In this document: positions 25,571-37,700 of the stretch, piece after piece
How the letters are laid out: each line of letters begins with the position of its first letter
Position numbering within the stretch: position 1 is the first letter of the stretch
Source: Azolla pinnata
Taxonomy: Eukaryota; Streptophyta; Polypodiopsida; Salviniales; Salviniaceae
Assembly: GCA_037176905.1 (NCBI GenBank)
Contig: JBBBWG010011113.1
Span: 23,660-87,659 of the forward strand
Direction: 5' to 3'
DNA length: 64,000 nt
Made by a program: the position numbers and the translations under genes
Notes under the pieces: generated by a model
What the model was told of the DNA's origin: nothing
What the model saw: only the letters and a program-made list of their open reading frames with translations
Database searches by the model: none

Positions 25571-26030
25571 TTAATTAAACTCCAAACCCTAAACCCTAAT
25601 CCTCCAAACCCAAAACCCTAATCCTCCAAACCCTAAACCCTAATCCTCCAAACCCTAAAACCTAATCCTCCAAACCCTAAAACCTAATCCTCCAAACCCT
25701 AAACCCTAATCCTCCAAACCCTAAACCCTAATCCTCCAAACCCTAAACCCTAATCCTCCAAACCCTAAAACCTAATCCTCCAAACCCTAAAACCTTATCC
25801 TCCAAACCCTAAACCCTAATCCTCCAAATCCTAAAACCTAATCCGCCAAATCCTAAACCCTAATCCTCCAAACCCTAAAACCTAATCCTCCAAACCCTAA
25901 AACCTAAACCTCCAAACCCTAAAACCTAATCCTCCAAACCCTAAAACCTAAACCTCCAAACCCTAAACCCTAAACCTCCAAACCCTAAACCCTAATCCTC
26001 CAAACCCTAAACCCTAAACCCTGAAAATCT
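25571..26030 (+). repeat. telomere-like tandem array, unit about 22 bp
   Basis: About twenty head-to-tail units of roughly CCAAACCCTAAACCCTAATCCT. Each unit equals two copies of the plant telomere heptamer (CCCTAAA, CCCTAAT) plus an octamer CCTCCAAA. Variants include CCTAAAACC and AAACCTCC. The array ends about 75 bp before the PPR start codon at 26106. It is too degenerate and internal to be a functional chromosome end. Confidence 0.95.
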
Positions 26031-26105
26031 AAGCCAAACCCTCTATGGAAATGCGAGGGGTATATTTTGAAAATATGAAGGGGCATGGATCGTAAATTAA
26101 GTCTT

Positions 26106-28600
26106 ATGGCAGCTCTGCCTGCTGGCTATGGCGGCTCCCTCCCCGCATGGAGCAGGCCTCATCCTTCTTCCTCGCCAGACGCCACGGCGCCGCTATCCCT
26201 TGCCTGCATCTTCCACGCACAAGCTCCCGGAAGCCTCAAATGCGCGGCGTCAGACGTCGGCAGACACCGATACGGGGACGGAGGTCTCCCTCTCTCCGCT
26301 TCCCAGCCTCAAGAAATCGCAAAGGTATGCATCCGTTTGTCTCTTGTCGTTTGCAAGCCTTATGCGTTTCAAACTAGTGAAGGTATGTGTGCAAAGCCGT
26401 CGAAGTTCTTCACTAGCTTGAAAAGTTTTGCAAAGAATGTTTTTTGCGCTTCAGTTGGTTTCTTCCGGAACGTAACGTATCGGTCGCTCCAAGAACGAGC
26501 CAAAATCTTCAGAAAATTCGGTGTTTCCTTGTTAGGATTTGCATCACAACTTCATCTTCTTTCAAAATCTGTGCGGCCAACCTGAACTAGAAGGTATTTA
26601 TGCGACAGGATACTTTGAAGGATCGCGTGGATAATCTCTACCGACATTGCATTCCGGTCGACATTCAAGTTTATGTGGACCTTATAAGATGTTGCGGTGA
26701 AGAAAAATCACTACGTCTAGGGAACCTTGTGCACTGTCACATGGTGGCATCTGGCCTCGGAAATGTTATCTTCCTCTGGAATCTGCTTATTGAAATGTAT
26801 GGGAGATGTGGGGCATTACAGCAAGCTCGTGCAGCCTTTGATCAGATGCCAGAAAAGACAGCGTGTTCAAGGAACATAATGATCTCTGCATACGTAAGTC
26901 AAGGACAACAAGGGAAAGCTCAATTGCTTTTTCATCAGATGCATGAATTAGAGGAAGAAGTAGATGAGATCACTGTTATAATGGTATTGAATGCGTGTGC
27001 AAATGAGCATGCATTATCAGATGGGAGATATGTACATTCTTGTATCATTGCTTATGGCTTCGAGTCGGATTTAGTTGTTGGAACAGTTCTAATGAACATG
27101 TATGGGAGATGCAAATCCATGGATGATGCACAAAGAGCATTCAAGAAGCTGCAAAAGAAAGATATGGTATCATGGAACTCTATGATAGGCTTACAAGTTC
27201 ACCAAGGGCTTTTAGTTGACGCTTTTCACACCTTTGAACAAATGAAAAAAGAAGGTTTCCTAGCAGATTTTGTGACCTTTCTTTCTCTTCTAGAAGCTTC
27301 TTCAATTTTAGCTGATCTTTGTGAAGGAAGAATAGTGCATTCTGGCATTGTGGATGCTGGCTATGGAAGCTTCGTCGTAGTTGGTAATGCACTTATAAAC
27401 ATGTACAGTAAATGTGGGAGCCTAGAGGATGCCATAAACACATTCATGAGAATGGTCGTTCACGATGTCGTCTCATGGAATGCTATCATTGCTGCACATA
27501 CGCAACATGGGTTAGGCCATGATGCTATCAAGATTTACAAACAAATGATAGAATTGGATTTTATGCCAAGTGAGTTTACCTTCAGCTCCATAATATCGGC
27601 ATGTGCCAATGTTCTTGATCTAGAAAGTGGACTAAGTATCCATGTCATGATTATAAAGCAAGGTGTTGAATCTGATGTGCCAATAGGAACTGCATTAATT
27701 GACATGTACACCAAGTGTGAACGCTTGGAGGATGCGAGGAAGCTTTTTAATATGCTTCATCGACGCAGCGTTCATGTGTGGACTGTGATGATCTTTGCTT
27801 ATGCACAGCATGGGCAAGGAGAAGAGGCTTTGAAATTGTTTCGCGAGATGCAATCACATGGCCTAAGGCCAGATGAGGTTTCTTTTGCAAGTGCTCTTGG
27901 AGCTTGTGCACTTCTTTCTGACCTTAACGAGGGAAGATCGATCCATGCTTCTTTGCAAAGGTTAGGTTTTGATTCATATAGCATAGAGGTTGGAGAAGCT
28001 CTTATCAATATGTACGGAAAGTGTGGAAACTTGAAAGAAGCTCAAATGGTGTTCGATGGCATGCCAAAGCGTAATATAATGTCTTGGAATGCCTTGATGG
28101 CAGCCTATTCTCAGCATGGGTTTGGCAGGGAAGCCCTCAAAATCTTCTGTAAAATGCTGGCAGAAGGTGTCAAACCTAATGATATTACATTTGTCACTGT
28201 TCTCTCAGCTTGCAGCCACGAGGGTCTGGTGGGACTGGGTGTGCAGTTGTTTGATTCAATGCAGGATATCTATGATATTGTGCCTGCAGTTGGGCATTAT
28301 GGTTGCTTGGTAGACCTTTATGCGAGATCTGGTCATCTTAAGAAGGCCGATGATGTTATCAGAACCATGCCATTTCCACCTAATTCTCTGATATGGAAAA
28401 GTTTATTTGGTGGATGTTGTACATATGGTGATATAGAACGAGGAAGATTGGCAGCTGAGCAAGCAAGTAAGCTAGACTCAGAAGAAGATTCGTCGTATGT
28501 GCTCTCTTCTAATATCTGTAGAGCAGAAATGAAGTGGTTTGAGCTTTCAAGATTCCAGAAGAGAATGCTTCAAGGAACTAAGGGTCATGAAAGATGTTGA
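26106..28600 (+). CDS. PLS-class PPR protein ending inside the E domain
   Basis: PLS-class pentatricopeptide repeat proteins bind organellar RNA, often as site-recognition factors for RNA editing. The main exon (26609-28600) codes for tandem P, L and S repeats with signatures such as GTALIDMYTKCERLEDARKL and WNALMAAYSQHGFGREALKI. I propose an upstream exon 26106-26324 and an intron 26325-26608 (AAAG|GTATGC, GACAG|GATAC). The join is phase 0 and supplies an Ala/Ser/Pro-rich leader that could target an organelle, giving 736 residues. The alternative is an uninterrupted start at 26600 with no leader. The C-terminus enters the E domain (SSYVLSSNICRAEMKWFELS) and then stops at GHERC, so E+ and DYW domains are absent. 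It would need a partner deaminase if it acts in editing. Confidence 0.85.
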
Positions 28601-30062
28601 GCCTTTAAATAGCTGCAGTGAAAGAATATACTGAGCAATATTATGAACACTGGGGGCTATGGTATTGAATTAACCCACACCACACTCCCAAAACAGCTGG
28701 AACAGGTAGAAATACATGAAGAGAAGAGAGAACGAAATGGTCCTGATCAAAATCCAAAATGACAGGCATGCAGTGATGATTTTGGCAAGGAGATATCCAT
28801 GTAGAGACATGCATACATTCATACATGCACACATACTGCAATATGTGCAGTGTATGTATCCATCTCTGGATCTCACTGTAGAAAAAATCCTCATGGTGTT
28901 CAAGAGGATTTGGATCATTTGCTTATGCACTAAACTGCTGCTTGAGGTTTTGGTGTCCTAACTAGTTGATTAGCAGAGATCTTTGAAATTGGTTGAAGCT
29001 GCCAAAATCGTTCTCACAAAGTCCTGATGTATTCTTGTTTACAGAGGAGAAGGAGAATATGGGGCAACATCATTGGAAGTGATGGAACGGTTCAATGGGT
29101 TAGTAATGTTGAATCCCATGTGTAAACTAGGTACCCTATTTGATTCTCCTCTATGTATGTATATATACACCCACTAGAGGCACTAAAAGGCGATCATGTT
29201 CTGGAAACGTTATGCAATGCCAACTTCAGATGGCATCTTCTGTCAAATCCGAAGAAAGGATTACGATCTACCTAAGATCAGCTAACTCAATATTTTTAAG
29301 AAATCCCTGGTGATCAGAATAATGGGAAGAACCTTTTGATTTACTTTTGGGTGCTCATTCGGGTGCATTCTTTGTGTTGCTTATAATTATTAGTCATCGG
29401 GGATTCACCTTGAATATAAGAATGCTGAGTTGACATGGTAGGGTATGTATGATTCACTATAAGAATGCTGCCAATAATTCGGAATAATGTTCCAGTTTAC
29501 TTTTGTGTGTTTTATTTGAGGTGAGGTGTGTGCTTCATCTCGCTTATAGCTATTATTGTTCAGGGTTTCATGAATGTTGAGTTCACAACGCAGATCATGA
29601 TTCAGCAATCTATCATTAAAGAGAGAGACCGTTTAAGTGTGTTTGTGCTTTAACAATGATTTTTTGCTATACCGGTTCCAAACACATCCTAGTACTTATG
29701 CCTAGGAAAACAGTAACCATAGAGTGATTTATTCCCAAGCATCTATGAAACAAGTGCAAAAGATTTAGGGAGTAGAAAGTCAAAGGTAAAAGTAGCCAAG
29801 GATAAAATGTTGGCAGAAATTATTCATTAGAGATTGCAAGGGAGCGAATGTCTTCCTTTGATGATGAATGAATGTTGTTGGCATCTACAAAGGAGGCCAG
29901 AACAGGTTTAGGGTTCATCAAAAGAAATTCAGTACTTTTTCTGTACTTAACAACAAAATCATTTTTTTATGAGTATGGCCAAGTGAAATCCTCTGTTTTT
30001 TCGGGGGTGGAGCTTGAACCCCCAAGCGGCAGCGACAGCGACAGCGCCAGCGACAGCGGGCG
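28601..30062. other. intergenic between PPR and methyltransferase genes
   Basis: AT-rich, with no credible gene. The last 50 bp (30016-30062) are an imperfect CAGCGA repeat that probably lies in the 5' UTR of the methyltransferase gene. Confidence 0.5.
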
Positions 30063-33000
30063 ATGGACACAGAAGCACAAGCGAGCAAACAGATACTTAT
30101 TTATCCTCCTCGTACAGATCTCGTCTCAGATTTCTGGCGTGGTATGAAAAAACGCTATTTTCCCAACCTTTCCTCTGTTTTCTGTCAAACCAGAGCAAGA
30201 CTTGTGTGTTTGGCTAGAGAAACAAAGTGATGGGGCTATGCCTGAGATAAGAAATGTTATCATCACTGAGCATACGCACATCCGTATGTAAATATGCATT
30301 TGTGTAAGTTTTTGTTAACCGTAGTACATTAATATGTGTGCTACACACAGTTATTGTGCGCGGATTCGCTCATGATTTCTTTCTGGCTAGGAATTTGATT
30401 ATTAAAGTATGAGAGAAACAGAATTTCTGGAGTTTTTATCAGGTTCCAAGTTTTTCCGTGATAACGTACTGGGGGAAACATATTTTTTGCTCTGGATCAA
30501 TGTGATAACATTTGTATATCAGCATAAGAATACACTACTGTTCTTGCTAGTAAGTCGATCTATCAACATGTGCAGATAAGTACGAGAAAGATGCAAAAAA
30601 ATACTGGGAAACATTCTATAAGCGGAATACAGATAAGGTTTTCTCTATTCTTTGCTCTTAATGACCATTCTTATATTATGTTTTATTTATTAACTGAATT
30701 TACGCATTGTAGTTTTTCAAAGATAGGCATTACCTTCACAAAGAATGGGGAAATTATTTTGAGAAAGCGGTGAGTGGGCCATTTTTATAGTGTTGTTTTA
30801 CGTGCTGATATGTCAAAGGAAACTTTTGTTTTTATAACAGATATTAACCTTGGTTTAATGCACTGGATGATTGGCTTATATGTACAGCTTAGAAATTCAT
30901 GCTCTGGTAATCCACCTGTAATATCAGATGGAAATTCAGGTCATTCATGTGCTGTTTTGGAGGTATGTCATATGTGTGATTATGGCCTAATCTCTTCTGT
31001 TGAGGTTTCTTGATTGCATTTCGAAGCATACTTTTAGGCTAATTCTAAGTAATGCTATTCTGTAGCAGATAGGATGTGGAGTCGGCAACAGTGTGTTTCC
31101 ACTTCTAGAGACATATCCAAATTTATTCATTTATGCTTCTGACTTTTCAGCTAAGGCCATCGACTTGTTAAAGGTGCACTTACACATACATATTTTTTAA
31201 TGCTTCAGAACTTCAGAAATCTGGTTTTCGTTTTCTTACATCTTTCTTAACAAATGCAGGCACATAAAGATTACATAGAGGAGAAAATTCATGCATTTGT
31301 TTGTGATGTTACTTGTGATGACTTAACCTCCGTTATTCCTGTTCATTCAATTGATATTGTTACATTGGTAAGTCTGTTTTTATTTTCATATAGAGAACTG
31401 TTGTGCATAAACCTTCACATATCTTTATTTCAAGTGCTCTTTTTCATGTTGTTCAAAGGTCTTCTGTCTATCAGCAATATCTCCACAAAAGATGCCTTTT
31501 GTGCTTCGAAATATAAAGAAAGTGTTGAAGGTATGTCTAGAACCAATAAACTGCAGCTTCACCATGGATTTGGCTCATTTCATTATCTGTCTTATCTCGG
31601 CAATATCTTCCTGTTTTAGTCCACAAGTCACGTGCTAGTGAGAGACTATGCCTCTGGCGACCTTGCCCAGGTACACTTTCTGCATCAATGATTAGTTTTT
31701 CTTTTTAGCAAAAAGCACTAAAGTATTTTTTGAAGGTACATTCTGACGGAGGACATGGTATGCCTTCAACTCTGAGATGGAAACTAATTATTCTTGTACT
31801 TCACTCAATTAGGAGCGGCTATCCAATAAACTACAGAAGATCAGTGATAATTTCTATGTCAGAAGTGATGGCACTGTGAGTATCATATCCTCACTTTGAT
31901 TTGTTCCAGATTGTCAAAAAAATGTTTTATCCAGAGTCATTGATATATGCTTGAATTGAGATTTTTTCTGTTTAGCGTGCATATTATTTTACAGAGGGCA
32001 TGCTACATAATCTTTTTAAATCGGAAGGCTTCAATTGTGAGGCAATCAAGGTCCATGAGAGAAAAATAGAAAATAGAGCTAGAGAGATTACAATGAACAG
32101 GTTGATCAAGAATACATGTTTAGCTGCTCCGTTTATATATTTATCCATGAAGGTTATTATAAACTCATTTAGTTCTCTTCCCTGCAGACGTTGGATTCAG
32201 GGTGTCTTTAGCAACTTGAACAGTAAAGATGCAGAGGACGTGAAACTTTCAGGTACATGCATATGAAAGAATCACAATTAATATTTGTATGCATGTTTTC
32301 TTAATGCGGTGCATGTTTTATCATAATCTGACTTCTTATTTCAAAGAATTTGTCAGATGTAGTCAAATGTTGTAGCCATAATAGTTATGAAAATATCAAA
32401 GAGAAACTGAAGTATGAAAATGATAGCAAATAGAGCTTTTGAAAATTTTTGATTCGCTCCTGTTCACAAGACTGGCAACTCACTGTAAACCATCATTCAC
32501 TTTACATTCTCTCATAGCTTATGAATCGGAAGTCTAACATCATGCTTAAATTACACTTATGTCCGAGATGGTCTACATATGAACTTCGTAATAATTTACT
32601 GATGCTTTTATTTATGGTGTCTGTTGTACATTCCACTTATCTTCTACTCTGTTTATTTTAGGTTTGGAAGATATAGATTTATCAGAGGGTGTTGCATCTG
32701 AAATTTTTGGGGTTCCTGAACTGGAGGTAGGTTGTATCCATTCATCATCCCTAGGGAAGTAGATCAATGTAGACAATTCGATTGTTGTGATGATTCCAGG
32801 TCATGCCAATCCTTATAAATGGAAATGTTTTTCAAATTCGAACCTTGCCGAAAGAGTATCAACATAGTTGCAAAGCAACAGGACTTATGTTGTGGGAATC
32901 AGCCCGTTTCCTTGCAAACCTTCTTGCGTCAAACAGCCAAATCATTGTATCAAAGAAAGTTCTTGAGCTAGGTTGTGGTTCAGTAGGTATCTGCTCTATC

Positions 33001-33525
33001 ATCGCATCCACAGTTGCTGATCTCGTAGTTGCCAGTGATGGAGATTCCAATGCATTGGCCCTTCTCGCAGACAATGTGAAGTCCAACAGAAAAATAATGA
33101 ATCAAAATACCTTGCAAATCGAACACTTGGAATGGGGTTGTACTGAGCATATAGAAAAGGTTCATATGCTCACTAACAGGAGAGGCTTTGATGTGATTAT
33201 TGGAAGTGATGTAACATATGTTGCAGAGGCAGTGCCTTTATTATTTGCTACAGCCAAGGCATTGATGGCTGAACCAACAGTGGGGAAGCCAGACCCCCTA
33301 CTTATTCTATGCCATGTAGAAAGACATGTTAATGAACTAGATATATTAAGCTCTGCAAGGAACTCTGGGTTCACACTTCATGGCAAATGGCCAGAGGAGA
33401 TCTATGGTAATCAAAATGATTCTTTGAAAACATTAACAGCACCACTTTTTCCTCATGGGCTAGGAGAATCTGAGTCAGTTGCTTTGATTCGTACTTTTTG
33501 TTTTAAACATTTGGATAGCATGTAA
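30063..33525 (+). CDS. two-domain methyltransferase: TRM140/METTL6-like plus METTL21-type domain
   Basis: The N-terminal half belongs to the METTL2/6/8 (yeast Trm140) family, which makes 3-methylcytidine at tRNA position 32. The C-terminal half is a Methyltransf_16-type domain. Thirteen exons: 30063-30141, 30576-30637, 30713-30769, 30888-30962, 31069-31173, 31260-31367, 31459-31530, 31620-31670, 31813-31875, 31976-32100, 32188-32252, 32662-32726, 32800-33525. They stay in phase and give 550 residues. The first domain has [20 protein letters not shown], then motif I (IGCGVGN, from residue 92) and [14 protein letters not shown]. The second has motif I (LELGCGSVG, about 363-371) and [13 protein letters not shown]. 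Arabidopsis At2g26200 has the same two-domain layout, as I recall it. The start at 30063 was chosen because its 79-nt exon ends with SDFWR and joins exon 2 in phase. Confidence 0.88.
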
Positions 33526-34781
33526 TCATTCGTGATTTATTAAAATTTTATATGATTCTTGCCTAGCCATTTCTTTGTGATGATTATTCTGTGAAAATAA
33601 AAAGAAGGTTTGGTTCGCATAGGCATTTGTCATCATGTATGATTGATTTCTGAGGCTATGGAGACGTCCATGGTAGAAGCGAAATACAGTTCAGCCATCT
33701 TATTTCTCTCTTGTTATGTCAGCAACACAATGCTAGAACCTGTTGATACTGATCTACAATAAATTGCTCCGTTAATGGGTTAGGTTGTGTGGTGTGATCT
33801 TCATGCCATCTAGATTTCCTTAAAAGGTAGCTCTTACTATAGAGGTATTCTTTCAGAAGGCATGCTTAGTAATAAAGAGTCTGGTAAATTTAAGCAAAAA
33901 GTAATTGGGTAAAGTGATTGAAATTGATTTAGGGGACATTGCATGTCCTTAGTATTAAATAAAAGCATGGGTTCATACAAGGTCATTGATTTGGTGGTTT
34001 TCACATAGATGATGTGAGATGGGAAAGAGAGTCGAGTCAAAATGATTTGAAATATTCCTGTTCCATAACATGAAGGTCTGAAGCTTGCCATGTTTAATTT
34101 GTATTTCCATTTTCACGAGGTAAAGGTTAAAGGCAGGTTTCCCAAAAATATGGTTCTTGAGAGCATGGGTAGAGATGGGTACAGTTGACGAATTCTAACC
34201 GTATGCTGAAGCAATATGTAAAATGAGTAATGTCTCAGTAACCGTCATCCATATTATTGTTAGATTCTACACTCGGTAGTTGAGGAGATTACCCAGTTCT
34301 CATGGTAAACATTCTTGTACAGATTCTATGTACAGTTTAAGTGATTGAATCTCATGGTTTCAACAATCTGAAAAATTACTGAAATTTTGTAAAGACATGT
34401 TGCACTGTCATAACTCTCCCAGGACACTAAAGTTATGGCAATTTATAAGAATTCTATGGATGAACCAACTGATATTTGTTGATTTCAGTTGTCGAGAAAA
34501 GTTTTCACATGTATTGATAGCTGTGATAGATTTGGTTACCCAAATTGTAGAAGATTTCGGCACCCATTTATATACTTCCAAAACTGCTGATTTAGTGAGA
34601 TATGTAACTCTTTTGTACAGAGATATATGCATGTTCAAGCCATTTAAAACGAGTGATAGCTAGAGTTATTATTCTGATGGCGAATATGTATACAAGCTGA
34701 CCACTATTTACGAGAGGACAGTAACTGAATTGTTCCTGAATTGTTCAAGGTCATTTCATATAAAGATGTCCTTGAGCACAG
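33526..34781. other. intergenic between convergent genes
   Basis: This stretch should carry the 3' UTR of the methyltransferase gene on the left and of the minus-strand gene on the right. I see no open frame, repeat or RNA gene that I can support. Confidence 0.5.
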
Positions 34782-37700
34782 CTAAGGTTGTTGATGTATT
34801 TTTGTTTCAGGAGCTCTGTTCTCACGTCCTAGTCAAAACAAACACAGCATAGTCAATTGTTGATTATAGGACAGCAAAACTCAAAGATAAGCTGAATATA
34901 TTAACTAGTTCATAGGCCCATGATTCTATCCAAATAGGTTCTAGACTTCTCTAGTATGATTAGGATCAATGAACAATTCATTCCTCTACAGACAAAACCT
35001 TTTGGCACATAAATTAATAGGGTAGTAGTAATGTAGTTACCTGAAAGGTATTTGTAATAAGGCCCTGACTTGTAGTATGGCGCGAGTTTGTGGTGGCCTT
35101 CAAGCTGGTCAGTCTTTACCGGGCGATTCTCACCACCCTTTTTCCCTCTAGCCCTTTGATTCTCCTTTTGATTTCCTTGCTTAGACACTCTCGAAGCCGG
35201 CGTGGTATCAGTACTAAGAAGATCACCACATATAGCAAATTCTTTTAATGTATTACATGTGCAATGCCAATAATCTTAAAGAAATGGACAACACCTGCTA
35301 ATGTTAAAGCCAAGGACTTGAGGAACCAGACATACTTTGGAGTTACTCCTTCTGGTTCATTTTCATTCGTCAGTGGTTGGAGCTTTTCTACAAGTCTTTT
35401 GAGAATCCATTCCAATTGCTTTGTATCCTCTTCAATTCCTGATGTATCAATCGTATCCTTAGTCCTAGCATTGTTATAATTACACCTCTCTTGCAATGGG
35501 GCATGTGTTGCAGAGACATTGACGTTATTGAGTTGACCTTCCCTTGAACAAGATTCCCTAGGTTTTTCTTCTTCACCAGAGGAATATCTACTGCTTGGTG
35601 TCGATGGCTTTATCACACCTTGGGGTGTGCCACTTCGGGCTGATTTTAACCGTTGTACATGGACACCATAGTAGGAAGTTGTGGGTGGATCTACAAAACT
35701 ACCTGTTTACCAACTTCATTTATCAACAGTAAAATTTTTGAAGCAAATGTTCCTCATGCAACAGGACCTATGAAAACTTCATTTTCCCTTTGCAAATAGT
35801 CTTCAGCGTTTGTAACAGAGTTTTACATATAATCAAGAAAACCATTGTGTTCAGTACATTTGCTCTACAGTCAACCATATCTAGTGTGTGTATGCATGCA
35901 ATGTGTGCAATGTTTCGCATGTAATATGAGCATTTTGTGCATATGTCAAAGTCAATATATGCGTGCACATGCATGTCTCGGTATTTTTAAGATTCAACAA
36001 ACTTCAGTATATGTGTACACAATGCATATGTAACCTGATATATGCCTCGGTATGTTAAGAGTCCACAAGCTTCAGTATATCTGTACACAATGCTTCAGTA
36101 TATGCATACACAATGCATATGTAACCTGGTATATGCCTCGGTATGTTAAAGAGTCCACAAGCTTCAGTATATGTGTACACAATGCATTTGTAAGGATACA
36201 ATCTGATTTTATACATGCATGTACAGATGCAACATCTGTATCTGTATGTGTATACATATAATGTTAAGAATCCATTGCAACAAGTTGAATGTGCATGAAG
36301 ATGCAATGTATGTATGGGTCCATCTATACAGTCTGCGCATTGGAACAAGTTGAATGTGTATGCATGCAAGCAGAAGTCAGATCAAATCTTTAAATGATTA
36401 TATCAATGTAATGAGTAGAAACAAATCAAATATTCCTCGATACACAATCACAATGCTTAATATTGGAATGTAAATTATGCATTTAGGCATGTAGGGATGA
36501 TGCTAGGTATGCGGGTAAAACCTGCCAGGATGAAACATCAGGATACAATGTAGGTGTGATGTGCGCCAATGCAATGACGTCATGGGTGTCTGGATGCAAA
36601 TGTTTTATATTAACTCGCTCGCATGTGTGTACATGGAAGGATGCAATGTGTGCACATGGAAGAATGCAACGAATGTACATAACATGGAAGGATGTGAAGA
36701 GTGTACATACACAGAAAGATGCAATGAGAATATACATACACGGAAGGGATGCAATGCATGCATGTACATGGAAGGATGCAATGTATGTAGGTATGAGACA
36801 GTAGCCTACTGTTATGCAGACCTTCATCGAGGCTAAGTTGGGGGGGCAGGGTGGGGGTTGTGTTGCGCAGCCGCATGTGGCCTAGTTGATTACGGCAATC
36901 GATCAGTGTCTTGGTGAGCACTGCACACCGGCCTTGATCAGCCCTTTGATCTCTACCCTCTCCTTCTCGATAGTAGATCTGCCTCTACAAAAGACAAGAT
37001 GTTAGATCAAATTTAGACCTAAATAACAGCTGCTGTCGTCTGCCCTAGATTTGCAAACACAGAACTGCTCAACAGCCACCCACATTATCAGCCTCTACAG
37101 ACATGGGTGTTTGATCGATTTTAGAATGAGATGACAGTTTCTGCGATCTGCCCCTAAATTTGCACAAATAGATCTATATGACAGTTTTTGCGATCTCTGG
37201 CCTAAATTTGGAAACAGAAATCCACATCTACTGCTCAACAGAAAGCCTCTACACAGAATGAGATGTTAGATCACATTTAGACCTAAATGACAGTTTCTGA
37301 GATCTGCCCCTAAATTTGCACAAATAGCCCTACATGACAGTTTCTGCGAACTCTACCCTACAATTTGCACAAATAGACCTAAATGACAGTTTCTTCGATC
37401 TCTGCCCTGAATTTGGAAACAGAAATCCACATCTACTGCTCAACAGAAAGCCACCCACATTAGCCGCCTCTAAAATGCCAGTTTTTGTCATCTGCCATAA
37501 ACCTGCAAAATAAGACCTATATGCCAGTTTCTGTGATCTCTGCCCTAAATTTGGAAACACAGGTTCCACATCTACTGCTCAACAGAAAACACCCCACATC
37601 AGCCGCCTCTAAGCACGATGAGATGTTAGATCAATTTCGGACCTAAAAAACATTGTCTATGGTCTCTGCCCTAAATTTGCTAACACAGGCAGATCCACGT

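Larger units (their letters stand above)
22850..26105. other. gene-poor intergenic region
   Basis: The left part is the promoter and 5' UTR of the RETICULATA-related gene. No credible gene is seen. Open frames at 23985-24494 and 24470-24895 are low-complexity or compositional artefacts. The region holds a G run (about 23906-23919), a TTC microsatellite, a tRNA-derived fragment and the telomere-like array, each listed separately. Confidence 0.55.

Noticed and set aside
25571-26030. True chromosome end
   Set aside because: The units are degenerate, 22 bp rather than 7 bp, and flanked on both sides by unique sequence and genes.
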